DNA from: an uncultured Tolumonas sp.
GTDB taxonomy: Bacteria > Pseudomonadota > Gammaproteobacteria > Enterobacterales > Aeromonadaceae
Length of the DNA stretch: 7,155 nt
Direction: 5' to 3'
Assembly (NCBI GenBank): GCA_903931645.1
Contig: CAIZDF010000118.1
Coordinates: 1-7,155 of the forward strand
Part shown: positions 6,059 through 7,155 of the stretch, piece by piece
Numbering within the stretch: position 1 is the stretch's first letter
Layout of the letters: each line of letters starts with the position of its first letter
Notes under the pieces: generated by a model
The model's input: the letters and a program-made list of their open reading frames with translations, nothing else
What the model was told of the DNA's origin: nothing
Database searches by the model: none
Program-made: the position numbers and the translations under genes

Positions 6059-7155
6059 ATGGTGTTTCGCATCAACGCTATTACTGTGGCACTTTTTTCT
6101 GTTTCTGCCGGATTTGCATTCGTACCGCATCCAAGCCAGGCGGCAGCTAACAGTGTTAATGTACCGCCAAATCTCCGCGCCGGTGTTTTCGATGAACGTT
6201 GCTACAGCGATGTTCCACCCGCAACGACAACAGAATACAGCCGAACCACGCCGGTTGAAGTTTCGGCTGATCAATTGAATGCAACACAGAATGGCAAAGC
6301 GATCTATCAAGGTGGCGTGCAAGTCAATCAGGGCAATAAATATTTCAGCTCCGATTATACCGAGCTGGATCAAGTCAGCCGCCAAGTCATGGCACATGGC
6401 AATATTTTCTATCGCGACGGTCAGGTAACGCTGAAAAGCCCGGATCAGCTGACGACGAATTTAAACACCAAAGAATCACAGATTGATAATGCCACTTATC
6501 AGTTGCATGGCTCCCCTGCGCGCGGTGAGGCGGAAAACATCCATCTGGACAATCAGAAAAAAGAACTGACACTGAATAAAGCACGTTTTACAACCTGTCC
6601 AGTAGGGCAAGAAAGCTGGTGGCTGAGTGCCAGCGAAGTGAACGTCAATCAAGAAGAAGTATTTGGCGAAGCATGGAATGCTACGCTGTGGCTAAAAAGC
6701 GTGCCGGTATTTTATACCCCCTACATTACCTTTCCAGTCAAAGATCAACGTAAATCAGGTCTGCTGTATCCGACATTTACCAATAGCTCCAGTAATGGCT
6801 TTGACGTCAGTACACCTTATTATTGGAATATCGCGCCGAATTACGACATGACGCTGACACCTCGAGTAATGTCAAATCGCGGCACCATGGAGCAAATCGA
6901 ATATCGCTATATGCCAGAACCGGGGCAAAGCGGCACGATTTATACCGAATACATGGGTAACGATCGAAAAGTTAGTAGTGACGAATTAAATCCACGCTGG
7001 TTGGCGAATATCCGCCATGGTTCCAGTTTTCAAAACGGTGATCTGCGCTGGAACCTTGATTACACCCGTGTTGATGCTAATGACTACAACTATTTCAACG
7101 AATTACATCCGCCGGTGGGTCAAATCGTTGATAACCAGTTATTACAATCAACTAC
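6059..7155 (+). CDS. lptD: LPS-assembly outer-membrane protein LptD (Imp/OstA), N-terminal 365 residues, 3' partial
   Basis: LptD with the lipoprotein LptE forms the outer-membrane translocon that places lipopolysaccharide in the outer leaflet. The frame is open from 6059 to the window end. Residues 1-30 form a signal peptide (hydrophobic 7-22, likely cleavage within SQAAA at 26-30). An OstA/LptA-like beta-jellyroll follows at about 65-170, with VEVSADQLNA and YQGGVQVNQG. From about 190 the barrel begins, with SVPVFYTPYITFPV, DQRKSGLLYP and PYYWNIAPNYDMTLTPR, closely matching E. coli LptD. Cys48 and Cys180 correspond to E. coli Cys31 and Cys173, which form disulphides with a C-terminal Cys pair that lies outside the window. 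An in-frame TGA at 6050-6052 excludes any earlier start; AGGGGA at 6042-6047 is 11 bases from the ATG, a longish gap. GTG at 6062 is a possible alternative. surA would be expected next downstream, as in E. coli and Pseudomonas. Confidence 0.96.
   Translation, partial: MVFRINAITVALFSVSAGFAFVPHPSQAAANSVNVPPNLRAGVFDERCYSDVPPATTTEYSRTTPVEVSADQLNATQNGKAIYQGGVQVNQGNKYFSSDYTELDQVSRQVMAHGNIFYRDGQVTLKSPDQLTTNLNTKESQIDNATYQLHGSPARGEAENIHLDNQKKELTLNKARFTTCPVGQESWWLSASEVNVNQEEVFGEAWNATLWLKSVPVFYTPYITFPVKDQRKSGLLYPTFTNSSSNGFDVSTPYYWNIAPNYDMTLTPRVMSNRGTMEQIEYRYMPEPGQSGTIYTEYMGNDRKVSSDELNPRWLANIRHGSSFQNGDLRWNLDYTRVDANDYNYFNELHPPVGQIVDNQLLQST

Noticed and set aside
6053..6584. Minus-strand ORFs of 114 and 65 codons opposite lptD
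   Set aside because: They lie antisense to a well-supported LptD frame and show no domain or ribosome site.

Overview
The window looks like an ordinary chromosomal segment of a gammaproteobacterium. Every protein resembles its Escherichia coli or Pseudomonas counterpart. The base composition is near 50% G+C and even across the genes, with no transposase, integrase, tRNA, phage gene or CRISPR array. The order rapA - rluA - djlA - lptD is the enterobacterial chromosomal order. The amgK-murU pair between djlA and lptD is the Pseudomonas-type cell-wall recycling route, which E. coli lacks. Together these suggest a lineage between the two, such as Aeromonadales (Tolumonas- or Aeromonas-like) or a relative. 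That placement is inference from remembered sequences, not from a search.

Layout. Bases 1-1760 (+) hold the last ~585 residues of RapA, the RNA polymerase recycling ATPase, followed by a clear intrinsic terminator at 1785-1810. Bases 1835-2497 (+) encode RluA, and 2524-3414 (+) encode an exported protein of the DUF3530 type; these two probably share a transcript. They converge, with only 14 bases between stop codons, on a three-gene minus-strand operon read amgK (5918-4935), murU (4938-4258), djlA (4268-3429). Its genes overlap by 4 and 11 bases. A 140-bp divergent intergenic region (5919-6058) separates amgK from lptD (6059 to the window end, +), which is cut off after 365 residues.

Function. 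AmgK phosphorylates recovered N-acetylmuramate at the anomeric position and MurU makes UDP-N-acetylmuramate from it, so peptidoglycan sugars re-enter synthesis without MurA. DjlA is a membrane-anchored DnaJ-type co-chaperone and LptD is the outer-membrane LPS translocon, so the right half of the window is about the cell envelope. The left half is about RNA: RapA recycles RNA polymerase and RluA modifies 23S rRNA and tRNA.

I see no undescribed multi-gene system here. The least explained parts are the lptD leader, which contains a hairpin with a GAAA loop inside a 20-codon ORF that stops just before lptD, and the uncharacterised DUF3530-type protein.
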